From Cryobacterium frigoriphilum (GTDB taxonomy: Bacteria > Actinomycetota > Actinomycetes > Actinomycetales > Microbacteriaceae): a stretch of DNA of 64,000 nucleotides. Positions 1 to 9,829 of the stretch are shown piece by piece. The first letter of the stretch is position 1. Every line of letters begins with the position of its first letter. Location of the stretch: positions 62,001 to 126,000 of the forward strand of contig NZ_SOHE01000053.1 in assembly GCF_004403305.1 (NCBI RefSeq), read 5' to 3'. Position numbers and translations under genes: made by a program. The notes under the pieces were generated by a model that worked only from the letters and a program-made list of their open reading frames with translations, searched no databases and was not told where the DNA came from.

Positions 1-829
1 GTGCGTTCGGGTGAAAGTTGATTGCCGCGAGCGGATCAGCGGGATTGTAGGCAATGAACGGAAGGCGAGACCCGATTCCGTGCCCGGCAAACTCCTGCGT
101 CGCATCAACATAGACGACCCGCGGGTTCGCGACGGCGGCGACGGCGAGCTGAATCGTCTGGTTCAACAGCACCGTACCCGCGTTGAATGTGTCGCCGAAG
201 GCAGAGATGCCGGGCTGGAACTGCAGCGGGTAGTTGAGCACGGCGATTCGAGCCGAGGGCAGGGCCTGGGCAATGCCCGCATACGTGCCCACGAGCATCG
301 CACCGACGGCCGGGAGGCTGGCAATACTGGCGTCGATGGCGGCCTGGCACACGGGCAACGCCGGGTTAGGCGCACACGCCGCGGCAATCACGTTCGAGCC
401 GGCGTCGATACCGCCCACGGTGAGCGTCACGAGCTTTGTCGACGGGCTCACGCCGACGAGTTGGGCCTGGATACTTGCGGCACTGGCCCCGGAACACGCC
501 CGGTTCGCCGTGAGCCGGTACGGACTCAGCAGGCCCGTCACTGTCGGGTAGCCGCCGTAGCGGCTCACCAGACACGTGCCCGACGCCGTCGTGTACGGCG
601 GTGCGCCCTGGCCAGAGGTGTATGAATCGCCGAGCGCGACGTATCCGTTCGACGATGTCGTCAAGAGGGGCGCGGATGCCGCCATCGTCCCGGACGGCAG
701 CGACGTTGCCGCCCCGGCCGTGGCCGGTACGGCACCGACGCCGGCGACCAGTCCGAGAATGAGCAGGCCGAGGCCCAGAGCCCCGCGGGCGCCGAAGCGC
801 GACAAAGAAGTGCTCGAATGTGATTTCAT
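1..829 (-). CDS. Secreted SGNH/GDSL hydrolase, 3' end cut by the window
   Basis: Reading the minus strand from ATG at 829 gives 276 codons with no stop before the window edge. Residues about 15-40 form a signal peptide (basic Arg, Leu/Gly/Val core, PATAGA end), so the enzyme should be exported. SGNH block I is GDSYTSG (Ser69 nucleophile), block II is ACSGA, block III reads TVGGID, and FHPN near the cut end leads into the block V His region. This architecture is that of the small actinobacterial secreted lipase/esterase group. Block III normally reads GGND; here the oxyanion Asn is Ile, which could lower activity. The substrate cannot be inferred. It runs in the same direction as pnp, but a terminator lies between them. 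Confidence 0.82.
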   Translation of the reverse strand, partial: MKSHSSTSLSRFGARGALGLGLLILGLVAGVGAVPATAGAATSLPSGTMAASAPLLTTSSNGYVALGDSYTSGQGAPPYTTASGTCLVSRYGGYPTVTGLLSPYRLTANRACSGASAASIQAQLVGVSPSTKLVTLTVGGIDAGSNVIAAACAPNPALPVCQAAIDASIASLPAVGAMLVGTYAGIAQALPSARIAVLNYPLQFQPGISAFGDTFNAGTVLLNQTIQLAVAAVANPRVVYVDATQEFAGHGIGSRLPFIAYNPADPLAAINFHPNA

Positions 830-919
830 GCCGGCACCATACTCCCGTGGCAGAGAATTCCACGGTCTATCCCGGCCTCATCCACCACCGCTCGGTGCCG
901 AGTCCGGTGCCGGGTGCGC

Positions 920-953
920 AAAAGGCCCGCACTGCCGAAGCAGAGCGGGCCCT
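920..953 (-). terminator. Rho-independent terminator after pnp
   Basis: On the minus strand GGCCCGC (945-951) pairs with GCGGGCC (924-930) across a loop of about 14 bases, followed by TTTTG. It lies about 50 bases past the pnp stop. Confidence 0.7.
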
Positions 954-1003
954 TCGTCTTACCGGCACACCTGGCGAGAGGTTGGCCGGCAGACCTTATC
1001 TGA

Positions 1004-3292
1004 CTACGCTTCGACGGTTCCGTCGACGCTGACGGATGCCGCAGCGCGGCTGTCCGTGTCAGCAGAATCTTCGAGCACCGGAGCAAGCGACAGCTTGCCA
1101 CGGTCATCGATCTTGGTGATCTCAACGAGCACCTTCTGGCCAACGCCGAGAACGTCTTCGACGTTCTCAACGCGCTTGCCACCAGCAAGCTTACGCACCT
1201 CAGAGATGTGCAGCAGACCATCCTTGCCCGGAAGCAGCGAAACGAAGGCTCCGAACGCGGCGATCTTCACGACGGTTCCGAGGAACTGCTCGCCAACCTC
1301 GGGGTTGGTCGGGTTCGCGATGGCGTTGACCTGGGCGCGGGCGGCCTCGGCCGACGGTCCGTCGACGGCGCCGATGTACACGGTTCCGTCTTCCTCGATC
1401 GAGATGTCGGCACCGGTGGTGTCCTGGATCGAGTTGATCGTCTTGCCCTTCGGGCCGATCAGCTCGCCGATCTTGTCGACCGGGATCTGCACGCTGATGA
1501 CGCGGGGCGCGGTCGGCGCCATCTCGTCGGGAGCATCGATCGCGGCGTTCAGCACGGAGAGGATCGTGGTGCGGGCTTCCTTCGCCTGCGTCAGCGCGCC
1601 CGCCAGGACCGAGGCGGGGATGCCGTCGAGCTTGGTGTCGAGCTGGATCGCGGTGATGAATTCGCTCGTACCGGCAACCTTGAAGTCCATGTCGCCGAGT
1701 GCGTCTTCGGCGCCGAGGATGTCGGTCAGGGCCGCGTAGCGGGTCTGACCGTCAACGGTGTCGCTGATCAGGCCCATGGCGATGCCGGCGACCGGGGCGC
1801 GCAGCGGCACTCCGGCGTTCAGCAGCGAGAGGGTCGAGGCGCAGACGGAACCCATCGAGGTGGATCCGTTGGAGCTGAGCGCCTCGGAGACCTGACGGAT
1901 GGCGTAGGGGAACTCCTCACGCGTCGGCAGCACGGGAACCAGGGCACGCTCGGCGAGCGCTCCGTGGCCGATCTCGCGGCGCTTCGGCGTTCCGACGCGG
2001 CCGGTTTCACCGGTCGAGTAGGGCGGGAAGTTGTAGTTGTGCATATAGCGCTTCTTGGTGACCGGGCTCAGCGAGTCGATCGACTGCTCGAGCTTGAGCA
2101 TGTTCAGCGTGGTGACGCCCAGGATCTGGGTTTCGCCACGCTGGAAGATGGCCGAACCGTGCACGCGCGGGATGACCGCAACCTCGGCGTCGAGCGGACG
2201 GATGTCGGCCAGGCCGCGTCCGTCGATGCGCACGCCCTCGTTGAGCACGCGGGTGCGCACGACGAGCTTGGTGACCGACTTGTACGCGGCGGAGACCTGG
2301 TTCAGGGCGCTGGCGTCGAGCGTGCCGGCCTCGACCTGGGCCGCGATGGCGTTCTTGACGGATGCCTTGAGCGCGTCATCGGCGTCCTGGCGGGCAACCT
2401 TGTCGGCGATCTGGTAGACGTCCTTGAGGGCGTCATACGACAGGGCGGCAACCGCGTCGTAGGTGGCGCTCTGGTAGGGCGGGAACAGGCTGTAGTTACC
2501 GGTGGGCTTGGCGGCCTGGTCGGCGACGACCTGCTGAGCGGCAATGAGCTGCTTGATGAACGGCTTCGAGGCTTCGATGCCGCCGGCGATGACCTCTTCG
2601 TTCGGCGCGATGGCGCCGCCCTTGATGAGCGTCCACGCGTTGTCGGTCGCTTCCGCCTCGATCATCATGATCGCGACGTCCTGGCTGCCATCGGCATCCG
2701 TCACAACGCGGCCGGCGACGACCATGCTGAACACGGCGTCGGAGAGCTGCGAGTGCTTCGGGAAGGCAACCCACTGGCCGCCACCATTGCTGTCGGGCAT
2801 GAGGGCGACGCGAACGCCACCGATGGGACCGGAGAACGGCAGGCCGGCGAGCTGCGTCGACATGGACGCCGCGTTGATCGCGAGCACGTCGTACAGTTCG
2901 TCGGGCTCGATGGCCAGAACCGTGATGACGACCTGGATCTCGTTGCGGAGGCCGTCAACGAACGACGGACGCAGCGGCCGGTCGATCAGACGGCAGGTGA
3001 GGATCGCCTCGGTGGAGGGGCGACCTTCGCGGCGGAAGAAGCTGCCCGGGATGCGACCCGCGGCGTACATGCGCTCTTCAACGTCGATGGTCAGCGGGAA
3101 GAAGTCGAAGTTGTCCTTCGGCTGCTTGCTCGCGCTCGTGGCGGAGAGCAGCATTGTCTCTTCGTCGATGTAGGCGGCGGCCGAGCCCTGCGCCTGCTGG
3201 GCGAGACGGCCGGTTTCGAAGCGGATCGTGCGGGTGCCAAACTTACCGTTGTCGATAATGGTTTCGGCGAATGTGATTTCTGGACCCTCCAT
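1004..3292 (-). CDS. pnp: Polyribonucleotide nucleotidyltransferase (PNPase)
   Basis: 762 residues, full length for the family. PNPase is a phosphorolytic 3'-5' exoribonuclease of the RNA degradosome. Two RNase PH-like modules fill the first 560 residues (first one with FFRREGRPS and LIDRPLRP; second with [11 protein letters not shown] and [10 protein letters not shown]). A KH domain follows at about 597-655 with the GPKG loop, then an S1 domain at about 668-735 ([15 protein letters not shown]). The ATG has AAAGGAGA upstream, in a T-rich stretch on the plus strand. In many actinobacteria rpsO, pnp and ribF lie close together; here rpsO is 5.6 kb away and ribF at the far end of the window, so the usual cluster is dispersed. 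Confidence 0.97.
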   Translation of the reverse strand: MEGPEITFAETIIDNGKFGTRTIRFETGRLAQQAQGSAAAYIDEETMLLSATSASKQPKDNFDFFPLTIDVEERMYAAGRIPGSFFRREGRPSTEAILTCRLIDRPLRPSFVDGLRNEIQVVITVLAIEPDELYDVLAINAASMSTQLAGLPFSGPIGGVRVALMPDSNGGGQWVAFPKHSQLSDAVFSMVVAGRVVTDADGSQDVAIMMIEAEATDNAWTLIKGGAIAPNEEVIAGGIEASKPFIKQLIAAQQVVADQAAKPTGNYSLFPPYQSATYDAVAALSYDALKDVYQIADKVARQDADDALKASVKNAIAAQVEAGTLDASALNQVSAAYKSVTKLVVRTRVLNEGVRIDGRGLADIRPLDAEVAVIPRVHGSAIFQRGETQILGVTTLNMLKLEQSIDSLSPVTKKRYMHNYNFPPYSTGETGRVGTPKRREIGHGALAERALVPVLPTREEFPYAIRQVSEALSSNGSTSMGSVCASTLSLLNAGVPLRAPVAGIAMGLISDTVDGQTRYAALTDILGAEDALGDMDFKVAGTSEFITAIQLDTKLDGIPASVLAGALTQAKEARTTILSVLNAAIDAPDEMAPTAPRVISVQIPVDKIGELIGPKGKTINSIQDTTGADISIEEDGTVYIGAVDGPSAEAARAQVNAIANPTNPEVGEQFLGTVVKIAAFGAFVSLLPGKDGLLHISEVRKLAGGKRVENVEDVLGVGQKVLVEITKIDDRGKLSLAPVLEDSADTDSRAAASVSVDGTVEA

Positions 3293-3459
3293 GCGGGGGT
3301 TCTCTCCTTTTTTTAGACTCGTTTGCCCGTGTGGCGTGCGAGTGGGGCACGGGGACGAGGAGCAGAAACACGCACAGTGCGCTTGCTACCGGCCCGCCCA
3401 GGTGCTGCGGCTGGCCCATAATCGGGCCTCCGCAAGCCTAACAGACGCCTGCCGGGCGT

Positions 3460-4548
3460 CTACCTTGAGCCGGTCGCGGCGGCAGCGGCCAGCCGGCCAG
3501 CGTGCGTCGGCCCGCTGGGCACGTTCGCGGGGCGATTCAGGGCAAGCTCACGCCGCAGCACCGGAACGACCTCACCGCCCAGAATGTCGAGCTGTTCCAG
3601 CACCGTCTTCAGGGGCAGTCCGGCGTGGTCCATCAGAAACAGCTGGCGCTGGTAGTCGCCAAAGTGATCGCGCATGCCGGCGTAGCGGTCGATGACCTGC
3701 TGCGGGCTGCCGACGGTCAGCGGGGTCTGTTCCGTGAACTCCTCGAGAGACGGTCCGTGACCGTAGACCGGCGCGTTGTCGAAGTAGGGGCGAAATTCGT
3801 CCACGGCGTCCTGCGAGTTGGCGCGCATGAAAGCCTGACCGCCGAGGCCGACGATCGCTTCGGCGGCGGGGCCGTGGCCATAGTGCTCGAAGCGAGCGCG
3901 GTAGTAGCCGATGAGCTTCATATAGTGCTCCTTGGGCCAGAAGATGTTGTTGGCGAAGAAGCCGTCACCGTAGAACGCGGCCTGCTCGGCGATTTCGGGG
4001 CTGCGGATGCTGCCGTGCCAGACGAAAGGCGGCACCCCGTCGAGCGGGCGCGGCGTCGACGTGAAGCCCTGCAGCGGGGTGCGGAACTGGCCCTCCCAGT
4101 CGACGACGTCGTCGCGCCACAGTCGGCGCAGCAGAGCGTAGTTCTCGAGGGCCAGCGGAATGCCCTGGCGAATGTCCTGCCCGAACCACGGGTACACCGG
4201 GCCGGTGTTGCCGCGGCCGAGCACGAGGTCGACCCGTCCGTCGGCGAGGTGCTGCAGCATCGCGTAGTCCTCGGCGAGCTTCACGGGGTCGTTTGTGGTG
4301 ATGAGGGTCGTCGCCGTCGAGAGAATGATGCGCGAGGTCTTCGCGGCCAGGTAGCCCAGCAGCGTGGTCGGCGACGACGGCACGAACGGCGGGTTGTGAT
4401 GCTCGCCGGTGGCGAAGACGTCGAGTCCGACCTCCTCGACCTTTTCCGCGATCGCGACCATCGAGCGGATGCGCTCGTGCTCGGTGAGCGAGCGACCGGT
4501 CACCGGGTCGACGGTGATGTCTCCGACGGTGAAGATTCCGAACTGCAT
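3460..4548 (-). CDS. Luciferase-like (LLM) FMN/F420-dependent monooxygenase
   Basis: About 362 residues from ATG 4548 (MQFGIFTVGDI). Bacterial-luciferase TIM-barrel fold: N-terminal strand MQFGIF, ATGEHHNPPF, and the middle motif LVLGRGNTGPVYPWFG. It resembles the group that includes alkanal monooxygenase-like and CE1758-type proteins, so the cofactor is probably FMN or F420 and the substrate is unknown. The frame is open up to 4788, but that would run into the divergent alpha-glucosidase gene and the extra residues are low-complexity, so the short start (4548 or in-frame ATG 4557) is preferred. The C-terminal tail is Ala/Gly-rich. The gene shares a 96-base divergent promoter region with the next gene. 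Confidence 0.85.
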   Translation of the reverse strand: MQFGIFTVGDITVDPVTGRSLTEHERIRSMVAIAEKVEEVGLDVFATGEHHNPPFVPSSPTTLLGYLAAKTSRIILSTATTLITTNDPVKLAEDYAMLQHLADGRVDLVLGRGNTGPVYPWFGQDIRQGIPLALENYALLRRLWRDDVVDWEGQFRTPLQGFTSTPRPLDGVPPFVWHGSIRSPEIAEQAAFYGDGFFANNIFWPKEHYMKLIGYYRARFEHYGHGPAAEAIVGLGGQAFMRANSQDAVDEFRPYFDNAPVYGHGPSLEEFTEQTPLTVGSPQQVIDRYAGMRDHFGDYQRQLFLMDHAGLPLKTVLEQLDILGGEVVPVLRRELALNRPANVPSGPTHAGRLAAAAATGSR

Positions 4549-4644
4549 GAGCACCATCCAATCCCGAGCAGACTCAGTCGTCGCTGTTCCCGCAGGCACC
4601 ATACGCTGGAAGGGCCCAGCCACCAACGGTGAAAGGAACAGTCC

Positions 4645-6339
4645 ATGGAGGATACCGCCGCCCCGAAGCTCCCTGCGACCCCCTGGTGGACCCGGGCTGT
4701 GGTCTACCAGGTGTATCCGCGCAGCTTTGCCGACTCGACCGGCGATGGCATCGGTGACCTCGGCGGCATCCGCGGCAGGCTCGATCACCTGGCCGAGCTC
4801 GGCGTGGATGCGATCTGGCTCTCGCCGGTGTATCCGTCACCGCAGCACGACAACGGCTACGACATCAAGGACTACCAGGACATCGACCCCATTTTCGGCA
4901 GCCTCGCCGAATTTGACGCTCTGCTCACCGAGGCCCACGCGCGCGGCCTCAAGATCGTGATGGACCTCGTCGTCAATCACACGAGCGACGAACACCCCTG
5001 GTTCATGCAGTCGCGCTCCTCGGCCGACAACCCCAAGCGGGACTGGTACTGGTGGCGGCCCGCCGCCGAGGGCGGCGGACCGCCCAACGGCTGGGGCAGC
5101 GCCTTCAGCGGCCCGGCCTGGACCCTCGACCCGACCACCGACGAGTACTACCTGCACCTGTTCGCCACGCAGCAGCCCGACCTCAACTGGGAGAACCCCG
5201 AGGTACGCCGGGCCGTCTACTCGATGATGAACTGGTGGCTCGACCGCGGCGTCGACGGCTTTCGCATGGACGTCATCAACTTCATCGCCAAGCACACCGA
5301 GCTGGTCAGCGGCCCCCAGCGCAGCCTCGACGGCGGCTCCCCGATGGGCCCGCAGATCCACGACTACCTGCAGGAGATGCACGCGGCCGTTTTCGCCGGG
5401 CGAAGCGGGGAGCACCTCACGGTGGGTGAGATGCCGGGCGTCACGATCGACGACGCGCTGCTCTTCACCGACCCGGCCCGCGCCGAGGTCGACATGATAT
5501 TCCAGTTCGAGCATGTCTCGCTCGACCAGGGCGAGTCCAAGTTTCACGCACTCCCCCGCAGCCTGCCGGCCCTCAAGGCCAGCCTCGGGCGCTGGCAGAC
5601 CGGCCTCGCCGCCACCGGCTGGAACAGCCTCTACCTGAACAACCACGACCAGCCGCGACTCGTGTCGCGCTTCGGCAACGACACCGAGTTTCGCTACGAA
5701 TCGGCGACCCTCTGGGCGCTCGTGCTGCACCTGCACCGCGGCACCCCGTACATCTATCAGGGCGAAGAAATCGGCATGACCAACGTGCGCTTCGAGTCGA
5801 TCGACGAGTACCGCGACATCGAATCGCTGAACCACTACCGGGAGGCAGTGGCCGAGGGCGACCAGTCTCCCGCCACCGTGCTCGCGGGGGTGCACGCGAT
5901 GGGCCGGGACAATGCCCGCACACCGATGCAGTGGGACGCATCCGCTCACGCCGGGTTCACGACCGGCACCCCCTGGATCGCCGCGAACCCGAACTACACG
6001 CAGGTCAACGTTGCCGCGGACCGGGCCGGCGACCGGAGCATCTTTCGCTTCTACCAGCGGCTGATCGAGCTGCGACACACCCTGCCCACGGTCTGCCTCG
6101 GAGACTTCACGATGCTCGAGCCGCAGCACGAGTCGCTCTACGCCTTCACGCGCACGCTCGGTGCCGAGACCCTGCTGGTGGTGGCCAATGCAGCGGATGC
6201 CCCACTCGACATGCCGCTGCCGGCCGACGTGACCGGAGCCGAACTGTTGCTCGGCAACTACCCGGCGAGCAGCGGGGCAGCCCTGCGACCCTGGGAAGCC
6301 CGCCTCTACCGCCTCGCGGCTCACACGGCAAATTCATAG
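4645..6339 (+). CDS. GH13 alpha-glucosidase (oligo-1,6-glucosidase type)
   Basis: 564 residues, the usual length for intracellular GH13 alpha-glucosidases. All four conserved regions are visible: VMDLVVNHTS, GFRMDV (nucleophile Asp209), TVGEMPG (acid/base Glu262) and NNHDQPR (Asp335). There is no signal peptide, so it acts on short malto- or isomalto-oligosaccharides or sucrose-like sugars in the cytoplasm. GAAAGGAA precedes the ATG. No sugar ABC transporter or LacI regulator lies beside it, so the substrate is not fixed by context. Trehalose synthase is less likely because the protein is short and lacks the fused kinase seen in that group. Confidence 0.93.
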   Translation: MEDTAAPKLPATPWWTRAVVYQVYPRSFADSTGDGIGDLGGIRGRLDHLAELGVDAIWLSPVYPSPQHDNGYDIKDYQDIDPIFGSLAEFDALLTEAHARGLKIVMDLVVNHTSDEHPWFMQSRSSADNPKRDWYWWRPAAEGGGPPNGWGSAFSGPAWTLDPTTDEYYLHLFATQQPDLNWENPEVRRAVYSMMNWWLDRGVDGFRMDVINFIAKHTELVSGPQRSLDGGSPMGPQIHDYLQEMHAAVFAGRSGEHLTVGEMPGVTIDDALLFTDPARAEVDMIFQFEHVSLDQGESKFHALPRSLPALKASLGRWQTGLAATGWNSLYLNNHDQPRLVSRFGNDTEFRYESATLWALVLHLHRGTPYIYQGEEIGMTNVRFESIDEYRDIESLNHYREAVAEGDQSPATVLAGVHAMGRDNARTPMQWDASAHAGFTTGTPWIAANPNYTQVNVAADRAGDRSIFRFYQRLIELRHTLPTVCLGDFTMLEPQHESLYAFTRTLGAETLLVVANAADAPLDMPLPADVTGAELLLGNYPASSGAALRPWEARLYRLAAHTANS

Positions 6340-6466
6340 CCCGCTCACAGCCCCCGTCCGGTGGCAGAACGATCGGCGACCCTCCAACTGGTGTCAGTCG
6401 TGCCCGCAATGTATGACGACAAACGGTCGTTCTGTCCCTACAGTGGGAGTGAACACGGGGGCAGTC

Positions 6467-7189
6467 ATGTTAGAAGTTTCGAGAATATTAATGGCACCGC
6501 TGGTGCGCGCGTGGGCCGCACTGGCCTTCGAGGGCAAGGATTCCGTGCCACGCCCAACGGATCGTCCGCGCTCCCACGCGCCAGGTCCGGACCCCGACAG
6601 CGTGCTCGTGTTCGGCAGCGGCCCCGCCTCCGGCTGGGGCGTGCGAACCCACGATCTCGCCATTCCGGGCTCCCTCGCCCGCGCACTGGCCGCCCACACC
6701 GGTCGCGGCGCGGACGTCGATCTGAACTCCAACCCTCTGGGCAGGATCACCGACGGCTTTCACGACCTGGTCGGGATCGACCTCTCGGGATTTGACGCCG
6801 TGATCGTCACCCTCGGCGTCAACGACGCCGTCGAGCTGGTCTCGCCGAAGATCTGGCAATTCGAACTCGCGCGCATCCTGACGCACATCTCCGAACACAC
6901 CCCGCCGCACACCCGCATCTACCTGCTGGGGATCCAGCCCATTCGCACGATTCCGGTGTTCGACAATCGTTTCTTCGGCACGCTGGCAGACCGCCACGCG
7001 ACCGCACTCAACAAACTGACCGAAGCGCGCTGCGCGATGATGCCCCGCACCACGTTTGTTCCGCTGACCGGGCGCCCCTTCATCGTCGCCGGACGCTACC
7101 GCACGTCAACGGACTACCACCAGTGGGGTGAATTTCTGGCGACCGAAATGGCCGCCAACCTCACCGCGACGAGTCTGAGCCGTCGCTGA
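6467..7189 (+). CDS. SGNH/GDSL-family protein with altered block I
   Basis: About 240 residues from ATG 6467, which has GGGGGC upstream; an in-frame ATG at 6413 has no ribosome site. The fold is that of the SGNH family: block I region VLVFGSGPASGWGV, block III VTLGVNDAVEL, and a C-terminal DYHQWGEFLA that could hold the block V His. The block I Ser of GDS is not in place (GSG instead), so activity as a classical serine esterase is doubtful. No signal peptide is evident. The 3' end overlaps the convergent permease gene by 29 bases. Related proteins are common in Microbacteriaceae; their role is unknown to me. Confidence 0.7.
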   Translation: MLEVSRILMAPLVRAWAALAFEGKDSVPRPTDRPRSHAPGPDPDSVLVFGSGPASGWGVRTHDLAIPGSLARALAAHTGRGADVDLNSNPLGRITDGFHDLVGIDLSGFDAVIVTLGVNDAVELVSPKIWQFELARILTHISEHTPPHTRIYLLGIQPIRTIPVFDNRFFGTLADRHATALNKLTEARCAMMPRTTFVPLTGRPFIVAGRYRTSTDYHQWGEFLATEMAANLTATSLSRR

Positions 7190-8753
7190 CGACCGCCGCT
7201 GTGGCGGCGTCGACCCTGGCAGCCTCAAGCCGTGCGGCCTCCACTTTGGCGGCCTCAACTTTGGCGGCCTCAACCTTGGCGGCCTTCAGCTTCAGGCCCA
7301 GCACCGAGTGACGGCGACCGTACAAGAAGTAGACGGCGAAGCCGATGACCAGCCAGACACCGAATCGTGCCCAGGTCAGGGTCGTCAGGTTGAGCATGAG
7401 CCAGACACAGAGCACCGCCGACAGAATCGGCAGGAACGGTGAGAACGGTACCTTGAAGGCCCGCGGCAGGTCGGGGCGGGTCTTGCGCAGCACCACGACG
7501 GCGATGCTGACGAGCACGAACGCCGACAGCGTGCCGATATTGATCATTTCCTCGAGCACACCCACGTCGGTGAGCCCGGCGATCAGCGCGACGGCGAGCC
7601 CGGAAATGATCTGGATGCGGGCCGGCGTGCGACGCTTGTCCGAGGTGACGCTGAGCCAGCGCGGCAGCAGGCCGTCCCGGCTCATCGCGAACAGCACCCG
7701 GGACAGTCCGAGCAGCAGCACCATGATGACGGTCGTCAGACCGACCAGAATGCCCACCGAGATGATCTGCGCGGCCCAGCCCGCACCGACCGAGACGAAC
7801 GCCGTCGCCAGCGAGGCATTCGGGTCGTCGGCGAGAACCGTGTACGGCACCATACCGGTGAGCACGAGGCTGACGCCGATGTAGAGCACGGTCACGATCG
7901 CGAGGCCCGCGAAGATGCCGCGCGGCAGGGTCTTCTGCGGGTTCTTGACCTCTTCGGCGCTCGTCGCGACGACGTCGAAGCCAATGAACGCGAAGAACAC
8001 GAGCGAAGCGCCGGCCAGCAGGCCAAACAGGCCGTACTGCGCCGGGGCGGCACCGGTCATGAACGAGAAGAGTGACTGCATCCACACGTCGCCCTCCCCC
8101 TGCGGGGTCGGCACCGATTCGGGAATGAAAGGGGTGTAGTTCTCGAGCTTGATGTAGAACGCACCCGCCACGATGACGAAGACGACGATCGCGACCTTGA
8201 TGATCGTGAAGACGCTCGCGACGCGGGCGGAGAGCTGGGTGCCGAGCACGAGCAGGGTGGTGAAGATGGCAACGATGACGAACGCGCCCCAGCTCACGTT
8301 GAGGCCGACGACGTTGATGGTCGACGGAACGTCCCAGCCGGCGAGGTCGAAGACCGTGCTGAGGTAGATGCCCCAGTACTTCGCGATCACGGCCGCGGCG
8401 GTCAGCATTTCGAGAATGAGGTCCCAGCCGATGATCCAGGCCAGCAACTCGCCGAGGGTCGCGTAGGTGAAGGTGTAGGCGGAGCCGGCGACCGGCACGG
8501 CCGACGCGAACTCGGCGTAACACATGATGGCGAGCGCGCAGGTGAAGGCAGCGAGCAGAAAGGCGAGGGTGACGGATGGCCCGGCGTAGCTTCCGGCGGC
8601 CTTGGCACCGACCGAGAAGATTCCGGCACCGACGGCGACCGCGACGCCCATGATCATGAGGTCCCAGGTGCCCAGGGTGCGTTTGAGACTGTGGCCCTTT
8701 TCCAGCGAGTCGGCTATGGAATCTTCAATACTTTTGGTGCGCCAGAGACTCAT
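7161..8753 (-). CDS. APC-superfamily amino acid permease
   Basis: 530 residues with about 12 hydrophobic helices. The N-terminal SLKRTLGTWDLMIMGVAVAVG and first helix with GAGIFS are hallmarks of the cationic amino acid transporter (CAT/YfnA-like) group. Helix 6 contains FFAFIGFDVVATSAEE, which in this family lines the substrate path. It probably imports basic or small neutral amino acids by proton symport; specificity cannot be read from sequence. The last 45 residues form a hydrophilic tail of repeated KVEAA-type pentads encoded by 15-base direct repeats. The tail overlaps the end of the convergent SGNH gene. Confidence 0.9.
   Translation of the reverse strand: MSLWRTKSIEDSIADSLEKGHSLKRTLGTWDLMIMGVAVAVGAGIFSVGAKAAGSYAGPSVTLAFLLAAFTCALAIMCYAEFASAVPVAGSAYTFTYATLGELLAWIIGWDLILEMLTAAAVIAKYWGIYLSTVFDLAGWDVPSTINVVGLNVSWGAFVIVAIFTTLLVLGTQLSARVASVFTIIKVAIVVFVIVAGAFYIKLENYTPFIPESVPTPQGEGDVWMQSLFSFMTGAAPAQYGLFGLLAGASLVFFAFIGFDVVATSAEEVKNPQKTLPRGIFAGLAIVTVLYIGVSLVLTGMVPYTVLADDPNASLATAFVSVGAGWAAQIISVGILVGLTTVIMVLLLGLSRVLFAMSRDGLLPRWLSVTSDKRRTPARIQIISGLAVALIAGLTDVGVLEEMINIGTLSAFVLVSIAVVVLRKTRPDLPRAFKVPFSPFLPILSAVLCVWLMLNLTTLTWARFGVWLVIGFAVYFLYGRRHSVLGLKLKAAKVEAAKVEAAKVEAARLEAARVDAATAAVVSDGSDSSR
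7205..7290. repeat. 15-base tandem repeats in the permease C-terminus
   Basis: About five imperfect copies of TGGCGGCCTCAACTT (plus strand) encode KVEAA/RLEAA/RVDAA pentads at the end of the permease. The repeats begin just after the stop of the convergent gene, so copy number can change without hurting the membrane domain. Confidence 0.8.
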
Positions 8754-8867
8754 CGCTGCTGCGTCCGTTCATTCAACTAGTTCCGCGGAAGGGCCGGTGA
8801 GAGGTCGCAGTGCCGCTGAGGTCACCGTCATCACTCGTGCCAAGGATCAATGTTAGACCCGGCATGC

Positions 8868-8904
8868 AAAACGGGCCGCCACCTGCAAGGTGACGGCCCG
8901 TTTT
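8868..8904. terminator. Strong bidirectional terminator after rpsO
   Basis: AAAACGGGCCGCCACCT and AGGTGACGGCCCGTTTT form a 17-bp stem (one G-U or mismatch) with a 3-base loop, flanked by A and T runs on both sides. It ends the rpsO transcript on the minus strand. Confidence 0.9.
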
Positions 8905-8917
8905 CAAGAAGTTCGCG

Positions 8918-9187
8918 TTATCGACGAAGTCCGAGCTGTTCGATCAGCTTGCGGTAACGACTGATGTCGATGTCCGAGAGGTAACCGAGCAGACGGCGAC
9001 GCTGACCAACCATGAGGAGCAGGCCACGACGCGAGTGGTGGTCGTGCTTGTGCTCCTTGAGGTGCTCCGTCAGTTCGACGATGCGTGCAGTGAGCATCGC
9101 AATCTGAACTTCAGGGGACCCGGTGTCACCGGGATGGGTAGCGTACTTTTCGATGATCGCCTTCTTAGCGTTGGGCTCGAGTGCCAT
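8918..9187 (-). CDS. rpsO: 30S ribosomal protein S15
   Basis: 89 residues, exact family length. S15 binds 16S rRNA at the three-way junction of h20-h22 and nucleates the platform. Diagnostic stretches are [29 protein letters not shown] and [16 protein letters not shown] precedes the start on the minus strand. A perfect terminator follows, so it is probably transcribed alone. Confidence 0.98.
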   Translation of the reverse strand: MALEPNAKKAIIEKYATHPGDTGSPEVQIAMLTARIVELTEHLKEHKHDHHSRRGLLLMVGQRRRLLGYLSDIDISRYRKLIEQLGLRR

Positions 9188-9301
9188 AGATGGGATCCCC
9201 TTTCTCTCACTGCGCGGTGCCCTTGGCAGAATGCCTGAGCTCTCTTTGTCCGCGGCCGTTGAACGGCAACCTCAATACTTTAGCAGAGTCTTGAGCTGGC
9301 C

Positions 9302-9634
9302 TCAGCGTCGGGGCGGCGCCGCGACCAGGTTGAGCCGGCGCAGCGGTTTCGCCGACAGCGCGGCGACCGCGTCCGTGAGGCTCAGGAAGGTGCTGAACTC
9401 AATCAGCGAGCCACCGATCCTGGTGACCTCGTAGCTGCCGCCGACGAGCTGGATGAACCCCAGGATCGCCGAGGAGCTGCCGACCGCGGTGGAGGAGTCC
9501 GAGACCATCCATTCGGTCGGGGACAGCTCGGTCGTGCTGCCGATATCGGGCTCGGAGATTGTGGCGCGAGTGCGACGCGACGACACCGTGTGTGAGGCCG
9601 GCACGGTATGAATGGACAGTCCGCGTAGAGGCAT
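9302..9634 (-). CDS. Conserved hypothetical protein, 110 residues
   Basis: Start at ATG 9634 is chosen because GGAG sits seven bases upstream; an open frame extends to 9742 but without such a site. I do not recognise the family. The protein is Ser/Thr-rich in its first half, has a hydrophobic stretch AILGFIQLVGG in the middle and ends in a basic tail (RRLNLVAAPPRR). No signal peptide, metal site or nucleotide motif is visible. It is divergent from the small zinc-ribbon gene. It may be a tetramerising or regulatory beta-protein, but nothing in the sequence proves a function. Confidence 0.55.
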   Translation of the reverse strand: MPLRGLSIHTVPASHTVSSRRTRATISEPDIGSTTELSPTEWMVSDSSTAVGSSSAILGFIQLVGGSYEVTRIGGSLIEFSTFLSLTDAVAALSAKPLRRLNLVAAPPRR

Positions 9635-9722
9635 GAACAGCTCCGATCTGCAGGTGGAAAAACTATCATCCGCTGATGAGGACAGACTATCCGAACGTCC
9701 CCGCCACCGATATCGCCGCCAC

Positions 9723-9792
9723 ACCCCCCAAACTCCCGGCACTAACGGGGGGTCGAACTGCCCCTGTCAACCCGTATCGCTCAGGGGTTTTT
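9723..9792 (+). promoter_or_regulatory. Attenuator-like leader with two alternative hairpins
   Basis: Hairpin 1 pairs ACCCCCC (9723-9729) with GGGGGGT (9747-9753). Hairpin 2 pairs CCCCTG (9761-9766) with CAGGGG (9782-9787) and is followed at once by TTTTT, the form of an intrinsic terminator. The G run of hairpin 1 can instead pair with the CCCC of hairpin 2 (8-base loop), which would dissolve the terminator. No plus-strand gene ends upstream, so the terminator would act on the leader of the next gene. Confidence 0.4.
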
Positions 9793-9829
9793 CTCTCCAT
9801 ACTGGGGTCTGATCAAAGGAGATATATTC

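Noticed and set aside
1208..3316. Open frame of 702 codons antisense to pnp
   Set aside because: Gly/Asp/Arg-rich translation typical of an antisense frame in high-GC DNA; pnp on the other strand is certain.
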